In this document: one piece after another, positions 1-9,658 of the stretch
How the letters are laid out: the number at the start of each line of letters is the position of its first letter
Numbering within the stretch: position 1 is the stretch's first letter
Source: CAZGKW01 sp964526295
GTDB taxonomy: Bacteria > Planctomycetota > Phycisphaerae > FEN-1346
DNA: 64,000 bases
Assembly: GCA_964526295.1 (NCBI GenBank)
Contig: CAZGKW010000001.1
Location: 62,001-126,000, forward strand
Direction: 5' to 3'
The notes under the pieces: generated by a model
Seen by the model: the letters and a program-made list of their open reading frames with translations, nothing else
Told to the model about the DNA's origin: nothing
Database searches by the model: none
Made by a program: the position numbers and the translations under genes

Positions 1-52
1 ACGCCGCTGCGAAGACCCCGGTCACCCACAGGCTCAACCCGATTCGTGTCAT
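1..52 (-). CDS. N-terminus of an exported protein (partial)
   Basis: Only the first 17 codons are inside the window. The ATG (cat on the plus strand at 50-52) is preceded by a GAGGGAG ribosome-binding site about 9 nt upstream. The 17 residues read MTRIGLSLWVTGVFAAA: a positive residue near the start, then a hydrophobic stretch ending in small residues, which is how a Sec signal peptide begins. Nothing can be said about the mature protein. It lies downstream of mnmG on the same strand, about 150 nt away, so it could be co-transcribed with it. Confidence 0.55.
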   Translation of the reverse strand, partial: MTRIGLSLWVTGVFAAA

Positions 53-204
53 CGTTGGCGTCTCCCTCAAACGGTTCGGCTCCCCGGCGTCCCTTTCGCC
101 CCTCCCCCGCCGGGGGATAAGGGCCGTGCGGCAGCACTCCCCGACGTTCGCGCGGCGGGCAAGCCCGCCGGCGAAACGCGCCGACGAAACGGGCGGGCCG
201 TAAC

Positions 205-2028
205 TCAGACGGCTTGCGCCCGGGCTTGCAGGTAGACCATCAGGACGGCGACGTCGGACGGGCCGAGGCCGGGGATGCGGCCCGCCTGGCCCAGCGAGTG
301 CGGACGCACGCGGGCCAGCTTCTCACGGGCCTCCGTCCGAAGGTGCGGCACGGCCGCGTAGTCGATGTCCCGCGGGAGCGGCCGGTCCTCCATCCGGGCG
401 GCCCGCTCGATCCGCTCGCGCTGCCGCTGGAGGTACCCGGCGTACTTGGCCTCGATCTCGACCTGCTCGGCCGCCTCGGGGCTCGTGCCGAGCGCCGCCA
501 GCTCCGGGCGCTCCGCCGCGAGCCCATCGAACGTCACCTCGGGCCGGCGCAAGAGTTCCTGGAGCGTCCGCCCGTCGCGTCGCACCGTCCGCATCAAATC
601 CTCGGCGGCGCGGACCTCCCTCTCCTTCTCCTGGAGCGCCGCCCACGACTCGTCGCCCACCAGGCCGACCTCCCGGCCGATGGGCATGAGCCGCCGGTCG
701 GCGTTGTCGTGCCTGAGGTGGAGGCGGTACTCGGCCAGGCTGGTGAACATCCGGTACGGCTCCTCGGTGCCCTTCGTGACGAGGTCGTCGACCAGGACGC
801 CGATGTAGGCCTGGTCGCGGCGGAGGACGACGGGGGGTTGGCCGTCGAGGGAACGTGCCGCGTTGATGCCCGCCAGGAGGCCCTGCCCGGCCGCCTCTTC
901 GTAACCGCTGGTCCCGTTGATCTGCCCGGCCAGGTAGAGGCCCTCGACGGCCTTCGTCTCGAGCGTCGCCCGGAGCTGCGTCGGCGGGACGAAGTCGTAC
1001 TCGATCGCGTAGCCGTACTGGCGGATCGTCGCCCGCTCCATGCCCGGCACGCCCCGCACGATCTCGTCCTGGACGTCCTCCGGGACGCTCGTCGCGAGGC
1101 CGTTGCAGTAGACCAGGTCCGTGTCGGCCCCCTCGGGCTCCAGGAACACCTGGTGCCGCTCGCGGTCGGGGAAGCGGACGACCTTGACCTCGATGCTGGG
1201 GCAATAGCGGGGGCCCGTGGAGCGGATCTGGCCAGAGTATAGCGGCGCCCGGTCGAGGCCCTCGTGGATGGCCTCGTGGACCTCGGGCGTCGTGGCGGTC
1301 AGCCAGCAGGAGATGGGCTCGAATGTCCGCTCGGGCCGAGGGTCGAAAGAGAAACGGACCGGCTCCAGGTCGCTGGGCTGCTCGGTCAGCAGCGTGTAGT
1401 CGAGGGTGCGGCCGTCGACGCGCGGCGGCGTGCCGGTCTTCAGGCGCCCCAGGGCCAGGCCCGCCCGCTCGAGGCTGGCCGAGAGGCCGTCGGCGGCCGG
1501 TTCGCCGAGCCGCCCGCCGGACCAGGTCTTCTCGCCGAGGTGGAGGACGCCCCGGAGAAACGTGCCCGTCGTCAGGACGACGGCCCGGGCGCGGAGCGAG
1601 CGGCCGTCGCCGCATCGCACGCCGGCGACGCGGCCGCGCTCGAGGATGAGGTCCGTGACGGCGCCTTCGACGATCTCCAGTCCCGATTGCCGGCGGAGGC
1701 GGGCCTGCATCTCGCGGGCGTAGGCGGCCCGGTCGCACTGGGCCCGCGGGCTGCGAACGGCCGGGCCCCTGCTCCGGTTCAGCAGGCGGTGCTGGATGGC
1801 GGTCGCGTCGGCGGCGCGGGCCATCTCGCCGCCGAGGGCGTCGATCTCGCGGACGATCTGGCCCTTGGCCAGGCCCCCGATGGCCGGGTTGCAGGACATC
1901 CACGCAATCCGGTCCGCCCGCAGAGTCACCAGGGCGGTCCGGGCCCCGAGGCGCGCCGCAGCCAGGGCGGCCTCGCACCCGGCGTGCCCGCCGCCGACCA
2001 CCACGATGTCGAACGCGTCAGAAGCCAT
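205..2028 (-). CDS. mnmG: tRNA uridine 5-carboxymethylaminomethyl modification enzyme MnmG (GidA)
   Basis: FAD-dependent partner of MnmE. Together they install the carboxymethylaminomethyl (or aminomethyl) group on U34 of tRNAs that read NNA/NNG codons, using methylenetetrahydrofolate. The 607-residue length is close to the family norm. Visible features: the N-terminal FAD-binding GGGHAG loop (residues 12-17), the SCNPAIGG segment carrying the conserved cysteine near residue 46, the GPRYCPSIE signature with the second conserved cysteine near residue 277, and a helical C-terminal tRNA/MnmE-binding region. The ATG has a GAGG ribosome-binding site 6 nt upstream and a TATAAT box 17 nt upstream. 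The gene is alone on its strand; mnmE is not in the window. Function is secure from family identity. Confidence 0.97.
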   Translation of the reverse strand: MASDAFDIVVVGGGHAGCEAALAAARLGARTALVTLRADRIAWMSCNPAIGGLAKGQIVREIDALGGEMARAADATAIQHRLLNRSRGPAVRSPRAQCDRAAYAREMQARLRRQSGLEIVEGAVTDLILERGRVAGVRCGDGRSLRARAVVLTTGTFLRGVLHLGEKTWSGGRLGEPAADGLSASLERAGLALGRLKTGTPPRVDGRTLDYTLLTEQPSDLEPVRFSFDPRPERTFEPISCWLTATTPEVHEAIHEGLDRAPLYSGQIRSTGPRYCPSIEVKVVRFPDRERHQVFLEPEGADTDLVYCNGLATSVPEDVQDEIVRGVPGMERATIRQYGYAIEYDFVPPTQLRATLETKAVEGLYLAGQINGTSGYEEAAGQGLLAGINAARSLDGQPPVVLRRDQAYIGVLVDDLVTKGTEEPYRMFTSLAEYRLHLRHDNADRRLMPIGREVGLVGDESWAALQEKEREVRAAEDLMRTVRRDGRTLQELLRRPEVTFDGLAAERPELAALGTSPEAAEQVEIEAKYAGYLQRQRERIERAARMEDRPLPRDIDYAAVPHLRTEAREKLARVRPHSLGQAGRIPGLGPSDVAVLMVYLQARAQAV

Positions 2029-2045
2029 CGGTCGCCTCGGACGCT

Positions 2046-2073
2046 ATTATACGGGGCGGCTCCGGCGAGCCAA
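2046..2073 (-). promoter_or_regulatory. Sigma-70-type promoter of mnmG
   Basis: Read on the minus strand, a perfect TATAAT (2051-2046) is preceded by TTGGCT (2073-2068) with a 16-nt spacer. Initiation about 7 nt downstream would give a leader of only about 10 nt, which still holds the GAGG ribosome-binding site. TATAAT is rare by chance in DNA this GC-rich. Confidence 0.7.
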
Positions 2074-2546
2074 GCGCCGGCGGCTTGGCCGGCCAACGGC
2101 GCTGGTAAACTGAAAGACTTATTCCTAGCGATTTCTACCATCCGATATCCGGAACAATCCCATAAACCGCCATGGCCAATCATGACGATAGTGATAGTGT
2201 TGGCAAAACGCCTGAGCGCCGTTGGCCGCGACGCGGGGCCGTTCGCATAGGCCGACCGCCGGCCGGCGCCGCAGACGAGAGCGGACCTTTGACGAGGTGA
2301 AGTCTTCACAAGCTTCCGGCCGCCCCGCGGCGGCCGGGTTGCCGCAAGGATCGTCCTTGCGCTGGGAGGGGGACGGGCCGGACCTGGGCTCGTCCCTCAT
2401 TTTTCTGCGCTCGATTTCTCACGAGACGCCTCTCCGCGCACCGCCCCCGAAGGTGATCGTTGGCACCGGGTTGCCCCCCCCCTCGGCCCCGCGGTCCCCC
2501 CGTGTCGGGGTGCAGTCCCTGGCCCCTGGGGAGCCGATCTGGACCG

Positions 2547-2586
2547 AAAAAACGGGCTGTCCGCTGTAGAACAAGCCGGACAGCCC
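2547..2586 (-). terminator. Intrinsic terminator-like hairpin on the minus strand
   Basis: GGGCTGTCCG at 2554-2563 pairs perfectly with CGGACAGCCC at 2577-2586 (10 bp stem, 13-nt loop). On the minus strand the stem is followed after one nucleotide by six T (A at 2547-2552 on plus). This is the textbook shape of a Rho-independent terminator for leftward transcription, yet no leftward gene lies to its right. On the plus strand there is no U-tract. Confidence 0.6.
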
Positions 2587-2682
2587 TTGCGCTGGGATGG
2601 TTGCTACGGTTATCGGACGCGGCGGCGGCCGTCCTCCAGCGAATCCCGCCGGGTCCGCAGAAAAATGTGGCACCGAATCCGA

Positions 2683-2697
2683 CTGCCAGATTGGCAG
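2683..2697. promoter_or_regulatory. Palindrome 1, candidate activator-binding site
   Basis: CTGCCA-GAT-TGGCAG is a perfect inverted repeat with 6-bp arms and a 3-bp centre. It shares the TGCCA-N3-TGGCA core with a second palindrome 45 bp downstream, and it lies about 200 bp upstream of the predicted sigma-54 start site, where enhancer-binding proteins usually bind. A lone half-site TGGCAC occurs at 2668-2673. Role inferred from position and symmetry. Confidence 0.6.
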
Positions 2698-2727
2698 GGG
2701 CCGACCGCCCTTCCCCTGCCCCGCTGC

Positions 2728-2742
2728 GTGCCAGTTTGGCAC
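2728..2742. promoter_or_regulatory. Palindrome 2, candidate activator-binding site
   Basis: GTGCCA-GTT-TGGCAC is a perfect inverted repeat with the same TGCCA-N3-TGGCA core as the palindrome at 2683-2697. The centres are 45 bp apart, a little over four helical turns, and this one lies about 150 bp upstream of the predicted start site. Two matching dyads in tandem upstream of a -24/-12 promoter suggest a dimeric activator. Confidence 0.6.
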
Positions 2743-2861
2743 CCCTTCGTCGCCCGTGCGCGGGTCCGCGGCGGCCCCCTCACAAGGTGGCCTCCAAAGC
2801 CTTCCCTCGCCCTGTTTGGCCCGTTTTGCGCGGCCCCCGCACCGGGCCCCGGTGTCCCTTT

Positions 2862-2877
2862 TGGCACGCCCTTTGCT
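2862..2877 (+). promoter_or_regulatory. Sigma-54 (-24/-12) promoter of the hsp20 array
   Basis: TGGCACG-CCCT-TTGCT matches the RpoN consensus TGGCACG-N4-TTGC(A/T) at every fixed position, with GG (2863-2864) and GC (2875-2876) separated by exactly 10 nt. Transcription would start near 2888, leaving a leader of about 43 nt before the ATG at 2931. RpoN promoters need an ATPase activator; candidate sites lie upstream at 2683-2742. No activator gene is in the window. Confidence 0.8.
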
Positions 2878-2930
2878 TCCTATCAGGGTGAATGCGAGCT
2901 GGAAGGCACGACCAGGCAAGGAGGAGAGCG

Positions 2931-3416
2931 ATGGCAATCAGAGGATGGGTGCCGGCCTTCGGACCACTGAGCGAGTTCCAGCGGGAGATCGACCGGTTGT
3001 TCGAGGGCGTCTTCAGCAAGCAGTTCGGCCGGCCGGGCCGATGGCGCGTCGGCTACGTCTTCCCGCCGATCAACGTCCGGGAGACCGATGCGGACTACCT
3101 GGTCGAGTGCGAGCTGCCCGGCTTGAAGATGGAGGACCTGGAGGTGACCGTCACGGGCGACCAGTTGACCGTGGCGGGGACCCGGCCCGAGACCACCCCC
3201 GGCGAGGACGCGACGCTCCACCGCCGGGAACGCGACGCCGGGGCGTTCAGCCGGGCCATCACGCTGCCGGGCGCCGTCGAGCCGGACCGGTGCGAGGCCC
3301 GTTTGCAGCACGGGGTCCTCTCGCTCCGCATTCCCAAGTCGGACGCGGCCAAGCCGAAGCGGATCGAGGTCCGGGCCGAGACCGGCCGCGCGATCGAAGC
3401 CGGGAAGGAGGAATGA
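2931..3416 (+). CDS. Hsp20/alpha-crystallin small heat-shock protein, copy 1
   Basis: ATP-independent chaperone of 161 residues that holds unfolding proteins in a refoldable state, usually as a large oligomer. A short N-terminal arm is followed by an alpha-crystallin beta-sandwich starting near VGYVFPPINVRETDADY and including the ELPGLKMEDLEVTVTGDQLTVAG region; a basic tail with RIPKSD follows. I chose the ATG at 2931 because AGGAGGAG lies just upstream; the frame is open further upstream but has no ribosome-binding site there. It is the first gene after the sigma-54 promoter. Its stop overlaps the next start (ATGA), implying translational coupling to copy 2. Confidence 0.93.
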   Translation: MAIRGWVPAFGPLSEFQREIDRLFEGVFSKQFGRPGRWRVGYVFPPINVRETDADYLVECELPGLKMEDLEVTVTGDQLTVAGTRPETTPGEDATLHRRERDAGAFSRAITLPGAVEPDRCEARLQHGVLSLRIPKSDAAKPKRIEVRAETGRAIEAGKEE

Positions 3417-3799
3417 CCATGGGCAAGGCGATCGACGTCAACGTGGAGAAGGAACCCCAGGGCGTGCCCGAGAGCTATTTCGTGCCCGCCACCGACATCT
3501 ACCAGACCGACGACGAGCTGGTCCTGGTGGCCGACATGCCGGGCGTCCCCCCGGACGGCCTGGACGTGCGGGTCGAGGGGGGCGTGCTGACGCTCCGCGG
3601 CCGGCCGCCGCAGGCCGAGAAGCCCGGCGAGGTCCTCCTGGAGGAGTTCGCCACGGGCGAGTACTACCGCTCGTTCCAACTGCCGGGCGACTACGACACC
3701 GACAAGATCGAGGCGTCGGTCCGGCAGGGCGTGCTGACGGTCCGGCTGCCGAAGTCGGAGCGCCTGAAGCCGCGGAAGATCGAGATCAAGACCGAATGA
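3413..3799 (+). CDS. Hsp20/alpha-crystallin small heat-shock protein, copy 2
   Basis: A 128-residue member that is almost entirely alpha-crystallin domain: PATDIYQTDDELVLVADMPG opens it, and LTVRLPKSERLKPRKIEIKTE closes it. It begins MTMGKAIDV; either the ATG at 3413, which overlaps the previous stop as ATGA, or the ATG at 3419 could be used, with AAGGAGG immediately upstream. I chose 3413 for the coupling. The substrate region between the strands (GEVLLEEFATGEYYRSFQL) differs from the three neighbours, so this is an old paralogue and not a recent duplicate. Confidence 0.9.
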   Translation: MTMGKAIDVNVEKEPQGVPESYFVPATDIYQTDDELVLVADMPGVPPDGLDVRVEGGVLTLRGRPPQAEKPGEVLLEEFATGEYYRSFQLPGDYDTDKIEASVRQGVLTVRLPKSERLKPRKIEIKTE

Positions 3800-3905
3800 G
3801 TCATCGGCCGGCGGGCCGGCCGGGAGGCCGGCGCTTCGAGGGCACACGGCGGCGCACCCCCCGGCCGACCGCCGAACCGTTCGACGCAGCGAGGAGGCGT
3901 GAATC

Positions 3906-4364
3906 ATGGCCCTGATACCGTGGAGAGGACGGTCGCTGCCGACGACCACCCTGGCGTCGCTGCGACAGGAAATGAACGATCTGCTGAACCGTTTCTGGGC
4001 GAACACGACCGAGCCGTTCGGCCTGGCCGAGTGGTCGCCGGCGGTCGACGTCTCGGAGACGCCGGAGGCGGTGCTGGTCCACGCCGAGCTGGCCGGCATC
4101 GACCCGAAGGACGTCGACATCACCGTGACGGGCGACGTGCTGACGATCCGCGGGGAAAAGAAGGACGAGACCGAGACGAGCGACCGCAACTACACCCGCG
4201 TCGAGCGGCGGTACGGCAGCTTCAGCCGCAGCCTGCCGCTGCCGGCGGCGGTCGACGCCGACCGCGTCGAGGCCCGGATGCACAACGGCGTCCTGGAGGT
4301 GACGCTGCCTAAACACGAAGAGGCCCGGTCGCGGCGGGTCGAGGTGAGCGCGGACGCCGACTGA
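3906..4364 (+). CDS. Hsp20/alpha-crystallin small heat-shock protein, copy 3
   Basis: A 152-residue protein closest to the classical bacterial HspA/IbpA class: N-terminal LASLRQEMNDLLNRFW, then the crystallin domain with WSPAVDVSETPEAVLVHAELAGIDPKDVDI, the RxYGSFSRSLPLP strand, and HNGVLEVTLPK containing the A-x-x-x-n-GVL motif. GAGGAGG lies upstream of the ATG. It is 106 nt after copy 2; that gap shows no obvious promoter or terminator, so all four copies could share one transcript. Chaperone function is known for the family; client specificity is unknown. Confidence 0.94.
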   Translation: MALIPWRGRSLPTTTLASLRQEMNDLLNRFWANTTEPFGLAEWSPAVDVSETPEAVLVHAELAGIDPKDVDITVTGDVLTIRGEKKDETETSDRNYTRVERRYGSFSRSLPLPAAVDADRVEARMHNGVLEVTLPKHEEARSRRVEVSADAD

Positions 4365-4523
4365 GTGGAAACGTGACGGCGGGGCCGGCGACGAGGGTCT
4401 CCGGGCGGGAGGCCCTTGTCGCGCGCCCCCCAGCATCAAGGGCCGCCCTTGCGTCGGACAGGGGGGGGGACTACCATGAAAAGGAAGGCCGGAACCGCTC
4501 ATGTCCTGAAGGAGTGCCTGAGA

Positions 4524-4961
4524 ATGTCCCCCGCCGCCGCATCGCACCATCGCCGCGACGAGATGGGCCATCTGGCCCATCACATGAACCAGCTGATGGA
4601 AAAGCTGATCAAGTCGGGGTTCTCGCCGGGGGCCAGGGCCCCCGACTGGAGCCCGGCGGTCGACATCTGCGAGACGGCCGACCGCTACGAGGTGATCGTC
4701 GAGCTGGCCGGCGTCCGCCGAAGCGACATCGAGGTCTACACCGAGAGCCGGCACCTGGTGATCACGGGGTGGCGGCGGGACCCCTGCCCCCGGGAGAAGG
4801 TGTCGATGCACCACCTGGAGATCGAAGAGGGGCGGTTCCTGCGGCGGCTGATGTTGCCCGGGTCTGCCGACGTCGAGAACGTGACGGCCCGGTACCGCGA
4901 CGGGCTGCTGCGCATCGGTATCCCGAAGCGAGGCGAGGCGGGCGGGCCGGACGAGGAGTGA
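4524..4961 (+). CDS. Hsp20/alpha-crystallin small heat-shock protein, copy 4
   Basis: A 145-residue protein with a histidine-rich arm (SHHRRDEMGHLAHHMNQ) and a crystallin domain starting at PDWSPAVDICETADRYEV. I chose the ATG at 4524 because GAAGGAG lies 9 nt upstream; the in-frame ATG at 4476 would add 16 residues but has only a run of G before it. The C-terminal I-x-I-type anchor is represented by GIPKRGE. The ribosome-binding site of lon (GAGGAG) is formed by the last codons of this gene and lon starts 5 nt after its stop, so chaperone and protease are tightly linked. Confidence 0.85.
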   Translation: MSPAAASHHRRDEMGHLAHHMNQLMEKLIKSGFSPGARAPDWSPAVDICETADRYEVIVELAGVRRSDIEVYTESRHLVITGWRRDPCPREKVSMHHLEIEEGRFLRRLMLPGSADVENVTARYRDGLLRIGIPKRGEAGGPDEE

Positions 4962-4965
4962 ACCG

Positions 4966-7434
<2,469 letters not shown>

Positions 7435-7481
7435 GATGCGTATAAGGGGTGAGAGGCCGGCACGAAAGCCGCCCCGGCGGA

Positions 7482-7509
7482 CCGCCCCTGGACGGGGCCC
7501 GAGGGGCGG
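7482..7509 (+). terminator. GC-rich hairpin after lon
   Basis: CCGCCCC at 7482-7488 pairs with GGGGCGG at 7503-7509 around a 14-nt loop about 50 nt after the lon stop. There is no U-tract, so it is a transcript-end hairpin or Rho-dependent region at best. Confidence 0.35.
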
Positions 7510-7633
7510 GGTGCGAGGCTGACCGGCCACGTCTCTGGATTGTCCTTGCTTTTGCGCCAAATCAGTTCAGAACAGCTTCGCCCGCCCGTCCGACGCAGGC
7601 GAATGAGGACCGTCGCCAGGAAGGAGGCCCGAC

Positions 7634-8971
7634 ATGCCCGCTGCCGCCCGTCACGTCGCCGCTCTCGCTCTGGTCGCCTTTCTCGTGGCCGTCTCGGCCG
7701 GAACGGCCGACGCCCTGGTCCTGAAGCACCGGACGACGGGCGAAGTGGTCCAGGGCACGTTGACGGACGAGCGGGAGGGCCGGCTCTACGGGTTTCGTAC
7801 CGACGACGGCGTCATGCGGTACATCGACCCGAAACAGTGGCAGATCGTCCGCATCGAGGAGAACGACAAGCGACCGGAAGGCGGGTCGGAGGGGCCCGCG
7901 GCCGGGGGCGAGTCCGTCGTGGCCTACGTGATGCCGATCGTCGGGCCCATCGACACGCACGCCCTGGTGGGCGGCCTGGAGAAAGGGCTCGATGAGGCCA
8001 AGAGGCGGCGAGCCGGGGTGGTCATTTTCCGCATCGACACGCCGGGCGGGCGAATCGACCTCGGCGATCGCATCATCCGCCTGATCGGCGCCGTCGACTG
8101 GGCCACGACGGTGGCCTGGGTCGAGGGCGACGAGAAGCGGGCCCTCTCGGCCGGGGCCTACATCTGCCTGGCCACGCACAAGATCTACATGGCCCCCGGG
8201 ACCACCATCGGTGCCGCTACCCCTTACCGGGTGACCTGGATCGGGTCGGCCGAGGTCGAGGAGAAGATGACCAGCGCGTTCCGGGCCCGGTTCCGGAGCC
8301 TGGCCCAGGAGCGGGGCCACCCGTCCGCAATCGCCGACGCCATGGTCGATGCCAGCAGCAGCGTCGTCCAGGTCTGGCTCGACGGCGAGCAGCAGCTCGT
8401 CACCGAGGAAGAGGCCAAGCGCCTGGAGAAGGAGCACAAGGACTCGGACCGCTTCAAGCGAGGCAAGACCATCTCCAAGAGCGGCAAGCTGGTCACCCTC
8501 ACCAGCAACGAGGCCCTGGAGTACAGCGTCTGCTCCGGTATCGCCGACAGCGTCGAAGAGGTCCTCAAGCAGATGGGCCACACGAACCACCGAGTGTTCG
8601 AAGCCGCCTGGCTCGGCGAGTGGATCCAGAAGGAAGCCAGGCGGGCCAAAGACCTCGTGGAGAAGCAGAAGGCCGCCTTCAACTATCACATGAGCCTGGC
8701 CGTCGAGAGCGACCCCCGGAACCAGCACTACGTCTTCAGGCCGGGGAGCTTCCGCTTCGCCGACGGGGGCCGCAAGTGGCAGGCCTACACCGATCGGGCC
8801 CTGGCGTACCTGAAGAAGTGCGCGGCCGCCCTCCAGGAGCTCGAGAAATACTCCAAGGACGAGCGGTACGACTTCCCCATCCCGGAAGCGCTGTTCAACG
8901 CGATGAAGGCCGACATGGAAAGCTATTACACGCGGCTCCAGACGCAGCGCAACGCCCGCGAGATGCCGTAG
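7634..8971 (+). CDS. Secreted ClpP-class (NfeD N-domain/SppA-like) serine protease
   Basis: A 445-residue protein with a signal peptide (residues 1-27), a small beta-rich segment, and a crotonase/ClpP-fold protease domain. Conserved pieces are RIDTPGG (134-139), LSAGAYICLA with the likely nucleophile Ser172, and MAPGTTIGAATP. The region EKMTSAFRARFRSLAQERG aligns with the segment of archaeal NfeD protease that carries its catalytic lysine, making Lys211 the probable partner. In that family the enzyme cleaves hydrophobic stretches of membrane-associated proteins. Here the NfeD membrane and OB domains are missing; instead there is a charged helical tail of about 200 residues. AAGGAGG precedes the ATG. 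It stands alone 200 nt after lon; a link to envelope protein quality control is inferred. Confidence 0.75.
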   Translation: MPAAARHVAALALVAFLVAVSAGTADALVLKHRTTGEVVQGTLTDEREGRLYGFRTDDGVMRYIDPKQWQIVRIEENDKRPEGGSEGPAAGGESVVAYVMPIVGPIDTHALVGGLEKGLDEAKRRRAGVVIFRIDTPGGRIDLGDRIIRLIGAVDWATTVAWVEGDEKRALSAGAYICLATHKIYMAPGTTIGAATPYRVTWIGSAEVEEKMTSAFRARFRSLAQERGHPSAIADAMVDASSSVVQVWLDGEQQLVTEEEAKRLEKEHKDSDRFKRGKTISKSGKLVTLTSNEALEYSVCSGIADSVEEVLKQMGHTNHRVFEAAWLGEWIQKEARRAKDLVEKQKAAFNYHMSLAVESDPRNQHYVFRPGSFRFADGGRKWQAYTDRALAYLKKCAAALQELEKYSKDERYDFPIPEALFNAMKADMESYYTRLQTQRNAREMP

Positions 8972-9078
8972 CCCGCCTCCGTGACGGGCCGCGCCGTGCG
9001 CCGCCCGTTCCGGTCCGGCCGGGGGCCGCCTTCAGCACCCCGAAGGCGACGCGCCCGTCGCGAAGCACCGGCGGGCCG

Positions 9079-9618
9079 TCACGGCTCCTCGTCCTCGTAG
9101 ACGATCTGGGAGCGGACGGTGTGCCCCTTGAGGCGTTCCCGGCCGCCCAGGAACGCCAGCTCGATGAGGAACTCGACGCCGACGATCCGGCCGCCCGCCT
9201 TCTCGACGAGCTGGCAGCAGGCGGCCATCGTGCCGCCCGTGGCCAGCAGGTCGTCGACCAGCAGGACGCGGTCGCCCTCGTCCACGGCATCGGCGTGCAT
9301 TTCCACCGTGTCGGTGCCGTACTCCAGGTCGTAGGTCACGCCCCTGGTTTCCGCGGGGAGCTTGCCGGCCTTCCGGACGGGGACGAACCCGGCGTCCAGC
9401 TCTGCCGCAACGAGGGCGGCGAAGATAAACCCCCGGGCTTCGGCCCCGAGGACGACGTCGACCTGGCCCGGCCGATAGGGCCCGGCCATCCGCCGCACCG
9501 CTTCCTTGAGGGCCTCCGGCGCCTTCAGCAGGGGCGTGATGTCGCGGAACAGGATGCCCGCCTTCGGGAAGTCGGGGATGCTGCGAATGTGGCGGCGGAG
9601 GTCGGGGACCTCGCTCAT
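9079..9618 (-). CDS. apt: Adenine phosphoribosyltransferase
   Basis: Salvages adenine by condensing it with PRPP to AMP. At 179 residues it is full length. The PRPP-binding loop reads VLLVDDLLATGGT (near residues 118-130), and IPDFPKAGILFRDITPLL is the usual Apt N-terminus, with EARGFIF the conserved flexible-loop side. GAGGAG lies 7 nt before the ATG. It follows the sigma factor gene by 40 nt on the same strand, so co-transcription is likely, but there is no functional reason to connect the two. Confidence 0.97.
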   Translation of the reverse strand: MSEVPDLRRHIRSIPDFPKAGILFRDITPLLKAPEALKEAVRRMAGPYRPGQVDVVLGAEARGFIFAALVAAELDAGFVPVRKAGKLPAETRGVTYDLEYGTDTVEMHADAVDEGDRVLLVDDLLATGGTMAACCQLVEKAGGRIVGVEFLIELAFLGGRERLKGHTVRSQIVYEDEEP

Positions 9619-9658
9619 CGGTGTCTCCTCGGTCGGACGGGTGGCAGGGGGCAGGGGG

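Larger units (their letters stand above)
2029..2930. other. Long non-coding region between mnmG and the Hsp20-Lon genes
   Basis: About 900 bp without a convincing gene. Reading frames of 90-170 codons exist here but are arginine/proline-rich, lack ribosome-binding sites and resemble no family. The left part (about 2106-2220) is clearly more AT-rich than its surroundings and I could not assign it. The middle holds a minus-strand intrinsic-terminator-like hairpin at 2547-2586. The right part holds two perfect palindromes and a sigma-54 promoter, listed separately. Confidence 0.7.

Noticed and set aside
2460..2476. TTGGCACC-GGG-TTGCC as another sigma-54 promoter
   Set aside because: GG and GC are 9 nt apart, not 10, and the G of TGGCACG is missing; no gene follows in range.
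2029..2930. A chromosomal origin next to mnmG (gidA), as in some bacteria
   Set aside because: No TTATCCACA-like DnaA boxes, no AT-rich 13-mers and no dnaA or dnaN gene nearby.
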